Shown piece after piece: positions 27,689 through 37,113 of a DNA stretch of 64,000 nt. This stretch comes from Parasedimentitalea marina (GTDB taxonomy: Bacteria > Pseudomonadota > Alphaproteobacteria > Rhodobacterales > Rhodobacteraceae). Location of the stretch: contig NZ_CP033219.1 in the NCBI RefSeq assembly GCF_004006175.1, positions 4,216,001 to 4,280,000 on the forward strand. Reading direction: 5' to 3'. The position numbers and the translations under genes were made by a program. Within the stretch, counting starts at the first letter, position 1. The number at the start of each line of letters is the position of its first letter. The notes under the pieces were generated by a model that did not search any database, was not told the origin of the DNA, and saw only the letters and a program-made list of their open reading frames with translations.

Positions 27689-29568
27689 GCGGTTTTCTCC
27701 TGTCGCTTTCCATCTCGACGCAATCGGGCAAGTAACAATGCCAACGCTGCCGGCGTCATGCCATCAATCCTAGCGGCCTGCGCCAAGTCATGTGGCATTG
27801 TCATTCGCAATTTGGTTTGTAACTCATTGGAAAGTCCGGAAATGCTGGTGTAGTCCAATTCGGGAGGGATGATAAGGGCCTCGTCCCGCTTCATTGCGGA
27901 TATTTCCCTATTTTGACGATCAATGTAGTTGGCATACAATGCATCCCGTTCAACCTGACGTCGGATATCATTGCCTACACTTTGAGTTCCAGGGATGAGT
28001 GGGACCAAGTCTTCGAATGTAACGTCCGGAAACGCTAATATGTCCTGTCCACTGCGTCGGTTTCCATCCTGACTAATTCTAATTCCAACCGCCGCTACTT
28101 GTTTAGGAGTATAGGAGTTTTCATTTAAAAGTTCACGGGCAGTCTCAAGGTTCTCCATCTTTGTAGAAAAAGTAGATTTTCGTTCTTCAGAGCAGCAGCC
28201 CAACGAGATAGCCAACGGCGTCAGCCTTTGGTCCGCATTGTCAGCTCTTAGCGACAGCCTAAATTCGGCTCTGGACGTGAACATTCTATAGGGTTCCGCC
28301 ACACCGTTGGTAGTTAGGTCATCTATCATGACCCCAATATAGCTGTTAGACCGACCGAAAATTATTTGCTCTTCATTTAAGCAGCGACGGGCTGCATTCA
28401 ATCCAGCAACCATACCTTGCGCTGCGGCCTCCTCGTAGCCTGTTGTGCCATTGATCTGCCCCGCTAAATACAAGCCTGGAACTGATCGAACCGATAAATC
28501 CAGATCAAGCGACCTTGGATCAACGTAGTCATATTCGATTGCATAACCAGGTTGAAGAATTTCAGCATCTTCCAATCCCACTATCGAATGCACATAATCG
28601 GCTTGGACATTTTCTGGAAGACTAGTAGATATACCGTTCGGGTAAACTGTGTGGTCATTTACACCTTCCGGCTCCAAGAATATCTGATGCGATGACTTTT
28701 CCGCAAATCGGACAACCTTATCTTCTATTGAGGGGCAGTATCTGGGCCCTACCCCATCAATGCGACCTCCATACATCGCTGATCGGTTCAAATTCTCACG
28801 AATAATCTCATGTGTTCGCTCGTTCGTATGTGTGATACCGCAATTCACTTGTTTGGCCGTTGTTTTGGTGGACAAAAAAGAAAATAGTGTGGGATCGTCA
28901 TCACCCGGTTGGGTTTCCAGTCCGGACCAGTTGATAGTCCGTCCGTCCAACCTTGGTGGCGTCCCTGTTTTCAGTCGCCCCAGCGGCAGGTCCATTGTAC
29001 TTAGCCGTTTCGCAAGCTGTATGGAAGGCCGATCACCCATTCGACCGCCGGGTTTGGCTATTTCGCCGATGTGAATGACGCCTCTTAAGAATGTTCCGGA
29101 TGTCAAGATAACGGCGCTACAAGATAGTTCAGATCCGTCGCTCAGTACTACACCCGTCACTTCCTGCCCTGTTATCAGGAAGTCGATCACCTCGCCTTCT
29201 ATGATGTGGAGTTTTTCTTGCTCGGTAGTAACTTTCAACATTTCTGCGCGATATATCGTTCGGTCTGCTTGTGCTCGCGGTCCTTGGACTGCTGGTCCTT
29301 TGCGTCTATTCAAAAGTCGAAATTGTATTCCGGCTTTGTCCGCTACCCGTCCCATAACACCGTCCAGCGCGTCTATCTCGCGAACTAGATGTCCTTTACC
29401 CAAGCCACCAATGGCTGGATTGCAGGACATGACTCCGATGTCCGTTTTTCGCAGCGTTATCAACGCAGTTTCCACTCCCATGCGGGCCGCCGCATGAGCA
29501 GCTTCTGTCCCTGCGTGGCCACCACCAACAATGATCACATCAAATCTCGAATGTTTCACGTGAAACAC
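27685..29568 (-). CDS. mnmG: tRNA uridine-5-carboxymethylaminomethyl enzyme MnmG
   Basis: A 627-residue FAD protein that with MnmE modifies the wobble uridine of certain tRNAs. The FAD-binding motif [18 protein letters not shown] is near residue 14. The conserved [11 protein letters not shown] and [12 protein letters not shown] are present. The first six residues MFHVKH are encoded by a perfect parS site, so the N-terminal sequence is constrained by both coding and ParB binding. mnmE ends three bases upstream (29572). Confidence 0.97.
   Translation of the reverse strand: MFHVKHSRFDVIIVGGGHAGTEAAHAAARMGVETALITLRKTDIGVMSCNPAIGGLGKGHLVREIDALDGVMGRVADKAGIQFRLLNRRKGPAVQGPRAQADRTIYRAEMLKVTTEQEKLHIIEGEVIDFLITGQEVTGVVLSDGSELSCSAVILTSGTFLRGVIHIGEIAKPGGRMGDRPSIQLAKRLSTMDLPLGRLKTGTPPRLDGRTINWSGLETQPGDDDPTLFSFLSTKTTAKQVNCGITHTNERTHEIIRENLNRSAMYGGRIDGVGPRYCPSIEDKVVRFAEKSSHQIFLEPEGVNDHTVYPNGISTSLPENVQADYVHSIVGLEDAEILQPGYAIEYDYVDPRSLDLDLSVRSVPGLYLAGQINGTTGYEEAAAQGMVAGLNAARRCLNEEQIIFGRSNSYIGVMIDDLTTNGVAEPYRMFTSRAEFRLSLRADNADQRLTPLAISLGCCSEERKSTFSTKMENLETARELLNENSYTPKQVAAVGIRISQDGNRRSGQDILAFPDVTFEDLVPLIPGTQSVGNDIRRQVERDALYANYIDRQNREISAMKRDEALIIPPELDYTSISGLSNELQTKLRMTMPHDLAQAARIDGMTPAALALLLARLRRDGKRQEKTA
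29552..29567. promoter_or_regulatory. parS centromere site (at mnmG start)
   Basis: A second perfect TGTTTCACGTGAAACA palindrome, overlapping the second base of the mnmG start codon onward. It is 1.9 kb from the site in rsmG and about 3.2 kb from the proposed oriC. ParB bound here could affect mnmG translation-coupled transcription, but that is inference. Confidence 0.95.
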
Positions 29569-29571
29569 TCC

Positions 29572-30858
29572 CTATTTCCCAATGCAAAAACTCATGAAAA
29601 TCTCATCCAATAGATTTTCAACTCCAACGCGCCCCACCAGCATCTCAAGGGACCGTATAGCCGACCGCATATCTTCAGCAGCAATATCATAGAATTCGGG
29701 GCCTCTCCTAAGGATTTCCCTAGCCTCAACCAAGTTTTCCAATGCCCTATTCATAGTATCACGGTGCCGCGCATGCGTTGCGATACCAACATCTGCCGAC
29801 CGCATTTTTAGAACGCTTGAGATATGTGATACAAGTTGATCGATACCATAACCAGTGCGTCCTGAGATTGTATTACCAACATTACTTCGTTCGTCAGCTT
29901 TTGGTAGCAATCTAATGTCACCAGTTTGCATTTCCACGTCTAAAGCTTCGTTTTCTTCTACAAGAAACACCCTAAGGTCTGCATTCTCGGCACGTTTTCG
30001 AGCCAGTTCAATACCCAAGCCTTCAACATGATCTTCGGTCACCCGAAGCCCTGCCGTATCAAGCAGCGTAACCGGAAGGCCAGCCAAATCCATTCGAACT
30101 TCGATCACGTCACGCGTGGTGCCAGCATAATCAGACGTAATTGCCGCCTCTCTTCCTGCTAACGCATTCAAAAGAGTGGATTTTCCAACATTTGGAGCAC
30201 CAATGATTGCAACTTCAAATCCGTTTCGAATACGCTCTGCGATCCCTACACCCTTCGTCTCCTGTTCCAGATCCTTCTGGACACCAGATAAAAGAGATGA
30301 AACCTCTGGAGTGACGTCAATTGGCACTTCTTCGTCGGCAAAATCTATGGTGACTTCGATCAAGGATGCGGCTCGTATCAAATCACGTCGCCACCGCTCG
30401 GCGAGCTGACCCAATCCGCCACTAAGCACAGTCTGAGCCTGTTTTCTTTGAGCCTCGGTTTCTGCATCGATCAGATCTGCCAGGCCCTCGACCTGCGCCA
30501 GGTCAAGGTTTCCGTTCTCCAAGGCGCGGCGCGTAAATTCTCCAGGTTCTGCCAGCCGCAGCCCTTCAATTTTCGACAACGTGTCCAGTATTACGGAGAT
30601 TACCGCGATACTGCCATGTGTTTGAAATTCAACGGTATTTTCGCCTGTAAAACTATTTGGAACCGCGAAAGTTAGCACCAACGCCTGATCCAGGGGGTCA
30701 CCAGTCGCATCACGTAACGTTCTTAATGTCGTACCATGCTTCGGAATGTCCCCACCACAGAGCCTTTTACCTACATCGTGAGCCAAAGGTCCCGACACGC
30801 GAATTATCGCAACACCGGCCTTGCCCTGGGCCGAGGCCAACGCAAAGATCGTATCCAT
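29572..30858 (-). CDS. mnmE: tRNA modification GTPase MnmE
   Basis: A 428-residue GTPase working with MnmG. It has an N-terminal tetrahydrofolate-binding domain ([20 protein letters not shown]), a helical domain, and an inserted G domain with P-loop [18 protein letters not shown] for G3, and the C-terminal CIGK whose cysteine is conserved. The G domain's TTRDVIEV is the K-loop/switch I region. Confidence 0.97.
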   Translation of the reverse strand: MDTIFALASAQGKAGVAIIRVSGPLAHDVGKRLCGGDIPKHGTTLRTLRDATGDPLDQALVLTFAVPNSFTGENTVEFQTHGSIAVISVILDTLSKIEGLRLAEPGEFTRRALENGNLDLAQVEGLADLIDAETEAQRKQAQTVLSGGLGQLAERWRRDLIRAASLIEVTIDFADEEVPIDVTPEVSSLLSGVQKDLEQETKGVGIAERIRNGFEVAIIGAPNVGKSTLLNALAGREAAITSDYAGTTRDVIEVRMDLAGLPVTLLDTAGLRVTEDHVEGLGIELARKRAENADLRVFLVEENEALDVEMQTGDIRLLPKADERSNVGNTISGRTGYGIDQLVSHISSVLKMRSADVGIATHARHRDTMNRALENLVEAREILRRGPEFYDIAAEDMRSAIRSLEMLVGRVGVENLLDEIFMSFCIGK

Positions 30859-30886
30859 GGGTTGGCCTTTCCTTCTGCCGGCCGGA

Positions 30887-32158
30887 TCAGGTGTTCATAG
30901 AGTCGAAGAAATCATTATTCGACTTGGTCTGTTTCAGCTTGGACAGCAAGAATTCAATCGCATCCGTCGGACCCATAGGGTTAAGGATACGGCGAAGTAC
31001 AAAGGTTTTGGTCAAATCAACCTTATCAACCAACAGTTCTTCCTTCCGGGTCCCGGATTTGAGGATATCGATGGCTGGATAGACGCGTTTGTCAGCAATT
31101 TTGCGATCCAGGACAATTTCAGAGTTACCTGTGCCTTTGAATTCTTCAAAGATCACCTCGTCCATGCGTGATCCAGTGTCGATCAGGGCTGTGGCGATGA
31201 TGGTCAAAGACCCACCCTCTTCAATGTTACGAGCCGCACCAAAGAATCGCTTGGGTCTCTGCAACGCGTTGGCATCAACACCACCAGTCAGAACTTTACC
31301 AGATGAAGGCACGACGGTGTTAAAGGCTCTACCAAGTCTCGTGATCGAGTCGAGAAGTATAACAACATCTCGTTTATGCTCTACCAGGCGTTTGGCTTTT
31401 TCAATAACCATCTCGGCCACAGCGACGTGGCGTGTAGCAGGTTCATCAAAGGTCGATGACACGACTTCACCCTGAACCGAGCGCTGCATGTCTGTGACCT
31501 CTTCCGGGCGCTCATCAATCAGCAAAACGATCAAGTAACACTCAGGGTGGTTCTTTTCGATTGAATGGGCAATGTTTTGGAGGATCATCGTCTTACCGGT
31601 CCGTGGCGGGGCCACTACCAGTGAGCGTTGGCCTTTGCCAATGGGCGCTACCAGATCGATTACACGGGCAGACCGATCTTTCCCGGTCGCGGTTTCGATC
31701 TCCATCTTCAGTCGCTCATCGGGATACAACGGAGTGAGGTTATCGAAGGCGATCTTATGACGGGCTTTTTCGGGCTCTTCAAAGTTGATCAATGTAACAG
31801 TTGTCAGAGCAAAATATCGCTCAGTATCCTGTGGTGCCTTCATGACTCCATCAATGGTATCACCAGTACGCAGAGAATATGTGCGGATCATTTCTGGTGA
31901 GACGTAGATGTCATCCGGGCCGGGCAGATAGTTGGCCATTGGCGATCGCAGGAAGCCAAATCCATCTTGCAGCAGTTCCAACACACCATCACCAGAGATT
32001 TCCCAACCTTCATCTGCGCGCTCACGCAGGATTTGGAACATCATCTCGCCTTTACGCATGGTTGAGGCGTTTTCAATCTCCAGCTCTTCGGCCATCGCAA
32101 GCAGAGATTTGGGGCTTTTTGCCTTTAGGGTGGCGAGACTCAGAGTTTCAACGGTCAT
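30887..32158 (-). CDS. rho: Transcription termination factor Rho
   Basis: A 423-residue hexameric RNA helicase. It shows the N-terminal Rho domain, the RNA-binding cold-shock-like part ([23 protein letters not shown]), Walker A ([11 protein letters not shown]) and Walker B ([11 protein letters not shown]), and the Q-loop SSGKVLTGG. It starts the leftward group rho-mnmE-mnmG-rsmG-parA-parB; 28 bases separate it from mnmE. Confidence 0.97.
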   Translation of the reverse strand: MTVETLSLATLKAKSPKSLLAMAEELEIENASTMRKGEMMFQILRERADEGWEISGDGVLELLQDGFGFLRSPMANYLPGPDDIYVSPEMIRTYSLRTGDTIDGVMKAPQDTERYFALTTVTLINFEEPEKARHKIAFDNLTPLYPDERLKMEIETATGKDRSARVIDLVAPIGKGQRSLVVAPPRTGKTMILQNIAHSIEKNHPECYLIVLLIDERPEEVTDMQRSVQGEVVSSTFDEPATRHVAVAEMVIEKAKRLVEHKRDVVILLDSITRLGRAFNTVVPSSGKVLTGGVDANALQRPKRFFGAARNIEEGGSLTIIATALIDTGSRMDEVIFEEFKGTGNSEIVLDRKIADKRVYPAIDILKSGTRKEELLVDKVDLTKTFVLRRILNPMGPTDAIEFLLSKLKQTKSNNDFFDSMNT

Positions 32159-32284
32159 ATTATGCAGCCCTTAAGCACCCAATTCGGGATGCGGTGTCAC
32201 TAAAGATTGGAAAATGCGTTAACCCGGACGGGTCCGCTTTGGTCGATTACATATGCGGTCGCTCAGAGGGAGTCAAATATTGCG

Positions 32285-32740
32285 TCAGAATTTAAAAACA
32301 ACCGACACAACGATGATGACCATCAAAAGAGTAGGGACCTCGTTCAGTAGCCGGTATTGGCGCCCTGTCAGCGTGTTCTGACCCGCAGCAAGGTCACGGG
32401 ACCGCGCCATAAGGAACTGGTGGAACCCTGTCATAGCAATAACCGATGCACCTTTGGTCCAGGGCCAGATATCGCTCCAGTCCACCAAACCCGGCGTAAA
32501 CACCATAAACAGTCCCGCAACCCAGGTTACTATCATTGCAGGTCGCATGATTAAGCGAAGCAACTTGTCTTCCATCATAAGGAAGATTGGAATGATTTGC
32601 TGAACTTTCTCTGCCTGCTCCACGTGATACACATACAAACGTGGAAGATAGAAGAGACCCGCCATCCAACTGAGCACTGCCATGATGTGGAGTGACTTAG
32701 CATATGGGTAGAGTGAGAACATGAGATCGTTCAGATCCAT
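32285..32740 (-). CDS. hemJ: Protoporphyrinogen oxidase HemJ
   Basis: A 151-residue inner-membrane protein of the HemJ (UPF0093) family, with four hydrophobic segments. The signature YAKSLHIMAVLSWMAGLFYLPRLYVYH includes the histidine known to bind heme in the family. It oxidises protoporphyrinogen IX in many alphaproteobacteria that lack HemG or HemY. It lies 126 bp upstream of rho on the same strand, and its start marks the left border of the proposed oriC. Confidence 0.92.
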   Translation of the reverse strand: MDLNDLMFSLYPYAKSLHIMAVLSWMAGLFYLPRLYVYHVEQAEKVQQIIPIFLMMEDKLLRLIMRPAMIVTWVAGLFMVFTPGLVDWSDIWPWTKGASVIAMTGFHQFLMARSRDLAAGQNTLTGRQYRLLNEVPTLLMVIIVVSVVFKF

Positions 32741-32827
32741 CTTGGTTTTTCCTCGGGTTGGAATGAGTTCCCTATAAATAGAATATTTATAAGAAAGGAT
32801 GATGTTTTAGTAGGGCAGCATGAATCC

Positions 32828-32872
32828 CGTGGATAAGTGAGTCACGCACGGGATTATCCACAGCATGGATAA
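32828..32872. promoter_or_regulatory. DnaA-box cluster
   Basis: Three nonamers lie within 45 bp: TTATCCACG on the minus strand, the consensus TTATCCACA on the plus strand at 32854-32862, and TTATCCATG on the minus strand. They directly follow the AT-rich block. This tight grouping in mixed orientation is the strongest sign of a DnaA assembly site in the window. Confidence 0.8.
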
Positions 32873-32933
32873 GTTTCCAGTCCGTTGAGTTGGGTTTGGG
32901 ATGAAAAATGACCAGTCCTTAGAAATAAGGCTG

Positions 32934-32948
32934 TTAGGACTTTCTTAA
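32934..32948. promoter_or_regulatory. CtrA-like motif in oriC
   Basis: TTAG-N7-TTAA differs at one base from the CtrA consensus TTAA-N7-TTAA. In Caulobacter, CtrA binds oriC and blocks initiation. Whether CtrA does so in this family is not established by this sequence, and a one-mismatch 8-base motif can occur by chance. Confidence 0.35.
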
Positions 32949-33149
32949 TCAAGATTACCATGGGGATAACGTGGTGAGTAATTTGGGACGACCGCGATAT
33001 CCCGAGATTTGAAGTTATCCTTATCCTCCGAGGGCGAATCTGCCGGCTTTTTTGTGAAATATCGAGATAACCCCCAAAGCTTGCCTTGGCGGACAAATCG
33101 ATACAAACCATCCGAAATCCATTCTAAACTTTTCCAAGGGGTTTTCCAC

Positions 33150-33749
33150 ATGTCTACCCACATCGTTCTTGCCTCAGGATCGGCCATTCGTGCGCAATTG
33201 TTGCGGCAGGCAGGCATTGAATTTGAAGTTCAATATCCGGACGTAGATGAAGAGGCTTTTAAATCCGACCTGTTGGGCAAGGGCGCCTCTCCGGTTAATG
33301 TTGCAGATGCCTTGGCAGAGTTAAAGGCCATAAGAATAAGCACTCAAACTTCGGGTTCGTTGGTTTTAGGTTGTGATCAAGTGTTGGACTTTGAGGGTAG
33401 ATTACTGTCAAAACCAGAGACGCCAGATCAAGCATTAGAGCAGCTGACAACAATGCGTGGCAAACAGCACATGCTGCTGTCAGCTGCGGTAATCTGTCGG
33501 GACGGAAAACCGATTTGGCGACATGTTGGGCAGGTAGAACTGCACATGCGGGACAGTTCAGACACCTATCTAAGGTCCTATGTCAGTCGCAACTGGGATA
33601 GTATTCTGCATGCCGTGGGTGCCTATAAACTTGAAGAAGAGGGTGTTCGGTTGTTCTCAGCCATTGACGGCGACTACTTTAACGTCTTGGGATTACCCCT
33701 GATGGAAGTTATTAACTACTTGGCTCTGCAGGGGATGATCGAACAATGA
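33150..33749 (+). CDS. maf: Maf family nucleotide pyrophosphatase
   Basis: A 199-residue Maf/YceF/YhdE family protein that hydrolyses nucleoside triphosphates such as dTTP, UTP or modified pyrimidines. The motifs LASGSAIRAQLL, VLGCDQVLDFEG and the later AVGAYKLEEEG are present. I start it at ATG 33150 (AAGGGG nine bases upstream). A longer frame from 33009 would run through the DnaA boxes and lacks a site. It overlaps aroE by four bases. Confidence 0.93.
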   Translation: MSTHIVLASGSAIRAQLLRQAGIEFEVQYPDVDEEAFKSDLLGKGASPVNVADALAELKAIRISTQTSGSLVLGCDQVLDFEGRLLSKPETPDQALEQLTTMRGKQHMLLSAAVICRDGKPIWRHVGQVELHMRDSSDTYLRSYVSRNWDSILHAVGAYKLEEEGVRLFSAIDGDYFNVLGLPLMEVINYLALQGMIEQ

Positions 33750-34579
33750 GTGACGCAATAATTCCATTGGCAGCAGTGATTGGCTGCCCGGTGGCCCATT
33801 CAAAATCTCCACAACTGCAGCGCTATTGGCTGAACGCTTATGGAATATCGGGTCACTACGTTCCGATGCATGTTGAAGCCGGCGATTTGGAAGAAGTGAT
33901 TCGCTCGATGCCCAAGATGGGCTTTGTTGGTGCAAATGTGACGATCCCGCACAAAGAAATCGTCATGACGATCGCCGATCAAGTCACGGATCGTGCGACG
34001 CTGATCGGGGCAGCTAACACGCTGATATTCCGTAAGGATGGTACGATCATGGCGGATAACACCGACGGCTATGGTTTTATCACAAACCTTCATCAGGCGG
34101 CACCGAATTGGGATCCTAAGTCTGGTCCGGCGGTTATTCTTGGGGCAGGGGGTGCCTGCCGTGCCGTGGTTGCCTCGTTGCTAGAGGCAGGTGTGCCGGA
34201 ATTGATAATTTCAAACCGCACCCGTGGGCGTGCGGATCAGTTGAGACAGGAATTCGGCGCCCGGCTTCGGGTTGTGGAATGGGTTCAGGCCGGAAATGTG
34301 ATCGAAGAGGCGGCGCTGTTGGTCAATACAACATCTCTGGGCATGGTTGGAAAACCACGTCTTCGAGTGCCTTTAGATGGCTTACAATCCAGTGCCGTGG
34401 TCACTGACCTGGTTTATGCGCCGCTGAAGACCGAGTTATTGCAATATGCCGAAGAAATAGGCTGTACCATAGTAGATGGACTGGGGATGTTATTGCATCA
34501 GGCCGTACCAGGGTTTGAACGTTGGTTTGGCCAACGTCCCGAAGTGGACAAAGCCACCCGTGCTGCGGCGCTGAGATGA
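33746..34579 (+). CDS. aroE: Shikimate dehydrogenase
   Basis: A 277-residue NADPH-dependent enzyme reducing 3-dehydroshikimate to shikimate in aromatic amino acid synthesis. The substrate site VAHSKSPQLQRYWL and the catalytic lysine in NVTIPHKE are present; the nucleotide site is LGAGGACRAVVASL. It is coupled on both sides: ATGA overlaps with maf and coaE. Confidence 0.96.
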   Translation: MSDAIIPLAAVIGCPVAHSKSPQLQRYWLNAYGISGHYVPMHVEAGDLEEVIRSMPKMGFVGANVTIPHKEIVMTIADQVTDRATLIGAANTLIFRKDGTIMADNTDGYGFITNLHQAAPNWDPKSGPAVILGAGGACRAVVASLLEAGVPELIISNRTRGRADQLRQEFGARLRVVEWVQAGNVIEEAALLVNTTSLGMVGKPRLRVPLDGLQSSAVVTDLVYAPLKTELLQYAEEIGCTIVDGLGMLLHQAVPGFERWFGQRPEVDKATRAAALR

Positions 34580-35169
34580 CGTTCAATTTAGGCCTTACCG
34601 GATCGATAGGTATGGGCAAAAGCACAACGGCTGACCTGTTCGCGATTGCAGGCTGTGACGTTTGGGATGCTGATGCAGCTGTACATCGGCTATATGATAG
34701 GGGTGGCGCCGCTGTTCCTGCGATGCAAGCTTCGTTTCCCGATGCGGTCCATGACGGCCGTGTGGATCGCGGGACATTAAAAGCCATAATCGCCAAAGAT
34801 CCCACTGCGCTAACTAGAATAGAAGCCATCGTGCACCCATTGGTGTCGCTGGACAGGGATCATTTTCGCAAGACAGCTAAGTCTGATATACTCGTCTTTG
34901 ATATCCCATTGTTGTTTGAAGCCGGCGGGCATAGTGAAATGGATGCTGTGGCCTGTGTGACGATCGATGCGGAAACACAGAAAAGACGGGTGCTGATGCG
35001 GGGCACGATGACACTTGAGCAATTCCTACAGATCCGGAAAAAACAGCTGCCAATTGAAGAAAAAACTGCTCGCTCTGATTATGTGATTGTCACTGACACT
35101 CAGGATCATGCACGGGCGCAGGTTGAAGCCATCCTTGCAGACATCCGGGAGAAGATAGCAAATGCGTGA
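34576..35169 (+). CDS. coaE: Dephospho-CoA kinase
   Basis: A 197-residue enzyme catalysing the last step of coenzyme A synthesis. The P-loop is GLTGSIGMGKSTT, and DADAAVHRLYD with HPLV are family motifs. I start it at ATG 34576, overlapping the aroE stop by four bases. The frame from 34522 adds residues inside aroE and is not credible. Confidence 0.96.
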   Translation: MTFNLGLTGSIGMGKSTTADLFAIAGCDVWDADAAVHRLYDRGGAAVPAMQASFPDAVHDGRVDRGTLKAIIAKDPTALTRIEAIVHPLVSLDRDHFRKTAKSDILVFDIPLLFEAGGHSEMDAVACVTIDAETQKRRVLMRGTMTLEQFLQIRKKQLPIEEKTARSDYVIVTDTQDHARAQVEAILADIREKIANA

Positions 35170-35884
35170 AATCGTTCTGGATACTGAAACCACAGGGTTT
35201 GATCCATTTTCCGGCGACCGTATTGTCGAAATAGGTGCCGTCGAATTGCTCAATCATATGCCAACCGGTGAGACATACCATGTTTACATCAATCCCGAAC
35301 GGTCAATGCCGATCGAGGCCTTTGGCGTGCATGGCATTGGCCCGGATCTACTAGAACCACCACAGCCACCGGTCCCTGGTGCAGTCCTACTGAAAGACAA
35401 ACCGGTTTTTGCCAAGGTTGGGCAGGGGTTCCTAGATTTTGTGCGCGATTCCAAAATGGTGATCCATAACGCCAGCTTTGACATGAAGTTCCTGAATGCA
35501 GAACTGCGCTGGATGGGTCTGCGGGAACTGCCGATGGAGCAGGCATTGGATACGCTGGCAATTGCGCGCAAAAGGTTTCCGGGCTCGCCGGCGACGTTGG
35601 ACGCACTGTGCCGCCGATTCAATATCAACAATTCAAACCGGGTGTTGCACGGCGCGCTTCTGGACTCTGAGATCCTGGCTGAAGTTTATCTAGAGTTGAT
35701 CGGAGGACGGCAGCCGGATTTTGGTTTGGCAACAAATGCGACTACGGCCTCTAGCGGTGTGTCGGATGACTGGCGACCTGCGGCGCGGCCAACACCGTTG
35801 AAATCCCGTTTAACCGAGGATGAACAATCGGCCCACGATGTTTTTGTTGAAAAAATGGGTGACGGCGCTCTTTGGAAGGCCTGA
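35162..35884 (+). CDS. dnaQ: DNA polymerase III epsilon subunit (proofreading exonuclease)
   Basis: A 240-residue DnaQ with the DEDDh exonuclease motifs: ExoI LDTETTGFDP (D7, E9), ExoII HNASFDMKFLN and ExoIII HGALLDSEILAEVY. The C-terminal part holds a linker and a tail that binds the alpha subunit. It overlaps coaE by eight bases and ends before a bidirectional terminator. Confidence 0.96.
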   Translation: MREIVLDTETTGFDPFSGDRIVEIGAVELLNHMPTGETYHVYINPERSMPIEAFGVHGIGPDLLEPPQPPVPGAVLLKDKPVFAKVGQGFLDFVRDSKMVIHNASFDMKFLNAELRWMGLRELPMEQALDTLAIARKRFPGSPATLDALCRRFNINNSNRVLHGALLDSEILAEVYLELIGGRQPDFGLATNATTASSGVSDDWRPAARPTPLKSRLTEDEQSAHDVFVEKMGDGALWKA

Positions 35885-35892
35885 TCATACAA

Positions 35893-35922
35893 AAAACGCC
35901 GCTGACAGATCAGCGGCGTTTT
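35893..35922. terminator. Bidirectional terminator between dnaQ and secB
   Basis: AAAACGCCGCTGA (35893-35905) and TCAGCGGCGTTTT (35910-35922) form a 13-bp perfect stem with loop CAGA. A and T runs at the ends let it work on both strands, serving dnaQ and the convergent secB. Confidence 0.9.
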
Positions 35923-35946
35923 GATGTGATGCTGGAATAGCTTAAT

Positions 35947-36438
35947 TTACTGCGTAGGTTGCTCAGCAGCGGACTCGGTCTGACGACGTGCCAGTTCGTT
36001 GCGATAAATTGCTACGAAATCAATGTTGTCCAGGTTCAGTGGCGGGAAACCACCGTCACGGGTCACATCCGAAACGATGCGACGCAAGAATGGGAACAAC
36101 ATGCGCGGGCATTCGATCAGCAAGAACGGGTGCAGCTGGTCTTCGGGTACACCTGAAATGTTGAAAATGCCGACATATTCCAGTTCAAATACAAACAGGA
36201 CATCGCCAGTTTCTTTGACCTTGGATTCGATGACCAGCTTAGTGATCACTTCATACTGGTTTTCAGTTGTCCGCTTCTTGGCATCCAGATTAACCTGAAC
36301 GCTGACGTCGGGCTGGGCCTCTGTGCCGGTGCCCTTTTGTGCCATTACGTTTTCGAACGACATGTCGCGGATAAACTGGCCCAGAACATTCATCTGAACT
36401 TGCGGCTGTGCGCCTTCGGTTGCGCCGTTTTCGGCCAT
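35947..36438 (-). CDS. secB: Protein-export chaperone SecB
   Basis: A 163-residue tetrameric chaperone that holds preproteins unfolded for SecA. The family stretch FIRDMSFENV, EYVGIFNISGVPEDQLHPFLLIECPRMLFPFLRRI, and GGFPPLNLDNIDFVAIY are clear. It stands alone, convergent with dnaQ, and is followed by FxsA on the same strand. Confidence 0.97.
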   Translation of the reverse strand: MAENGATEGAQPQVQMNVLGQFIRDMSFENVMAQKGTGTEAQPDVSVQVNLDAKKRTTENQYEVITKLVIESKVKETGDVLFVFELEYVGIFNISGVPEDQLHPFLLIECPRMLFPFLRRIVSDVTRDGGFPPLNLDNIDFVAIYRNELARRQTESAAEQPTQ

Positions 36439-36506
36439 AGAACTACTCCTGAAATAATATTTGCGCTGTGCATATCACCTTGGCAACGGCACCTCAACGG
36501 GGCAGG

Positions 36507-37004
36507 TTAATCTTGGTCGGGGCCTTCGACCCAACCCGATGGGCTTTGGCGGGGTTTCTTGGCAGTCACGTCTTCAAAATCACCGTCAATGACATCACCT
36601 TGGCCGTTTGGGGACCTACGTGAGTGCATTGTGCCGGCGCCCATTTGAAATTGCGCCATCGTGACGCGCGCGCTCAAAAATCGAAAGACAGCCATGCGCA
36701 CCGGCGGCATCAGCAGTGAAAAGCCAATCGCATCGGTAAAAAAACCGGGGGTCAGCAATAAAGCGCCTGCCAATAGGATCATAGCCCCATGCGCCAATGG
36801 TTCAGTAGGATCATCAAGTTGCTGGAAAGAGTTCTGCAATTTCCCCAATGCCATGCGGCCCTGAGATTTTACCAGCCAGGTTCCTAACACTGCAGTCAAA
36901 ACAACGATGGCCAAAGTTGGCCAGAGGCCAATAAACCCACCGACCTGAATAAACAGGGCAATTTCGATGATTGGCACCAAAAGAAAGGCCAGAAGCAGGT
37001 ACAT
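36507..37004 (-). CDS. FxsA family membrane protein
   Basis: A 165-residue protein with the FxsA signature: the membrane segment LLLAFLLVPIIEIALFIQVGG, TLAIVVLTAVLGTWLVKSQG, and a third near GAMILLAGALLLTPGFFTDAIGF. FxsA affects phage exclusion in E. coli; the role in other bacteria is unclear. I start it at ATG 37004 (AAGGA eight bases before); six extra residues upstream are less likely. It is divergent from the Tim44-like gene. Confidence 0.88.
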   Translation of the reverse strand: MYLLLAFLLVPIIEIALFIQVGGFIGLWPTLAIVVLTAVLGTWLVKSQGRMALGKLQNSFQQLDDPTEPLAHGAMILLAGALLLTPGFFTDAIGFSLLMPPVRMAVFRFLSARVTMAQFQMGAGTMHSRRSPNGQGDVIDGDFEDVTAKKPRQSPSGWVEGPDQD

Positions 37005-37113
37005 AAACGGTTTCCTTATCACATTAGCGGGACGGTGGACTTGACCCTTCCCGTCACATACATAAGTGCTGAGAGCTTTGGTTACAAAGCCTAGTCATTA
37101 TTATGAGGTCCAA

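Larger units (their letters stand above)
32741..33149. other. Probable chromosomal replication origin (oriC)
   Basis: The 409-bp gap between divergent hemJ and maf contains no gene. It has an AT-rich block at about 32770-32812 that could unwind, followed by DnaA-box-like nonamers: TTATCCACG (32828-32836, minus), TTATCCACA (32854-32862, plus), TTATCCATG (32864-32872, minus), TTATCCCCA (32961-32969, minus), TTATCCTTA (33015-33023), TTATCCTCC (33021-33029) and TTTTCCACA (33142-33150). The neighbouring genes point away on both sides, and parS with parAB lie within 7.5 kb. This agrees with alphaproteobacterial origins near maf-aroE-coaE-dnaQ. dnaA itself is not here. Confidence 0.85.

Noticed and set aside
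32945..33217. Small frames across the hemJ-maf gap
   Set aside because: They run through the DnaA boxes or into maf, lack ribosome-binding sites and show no domain.
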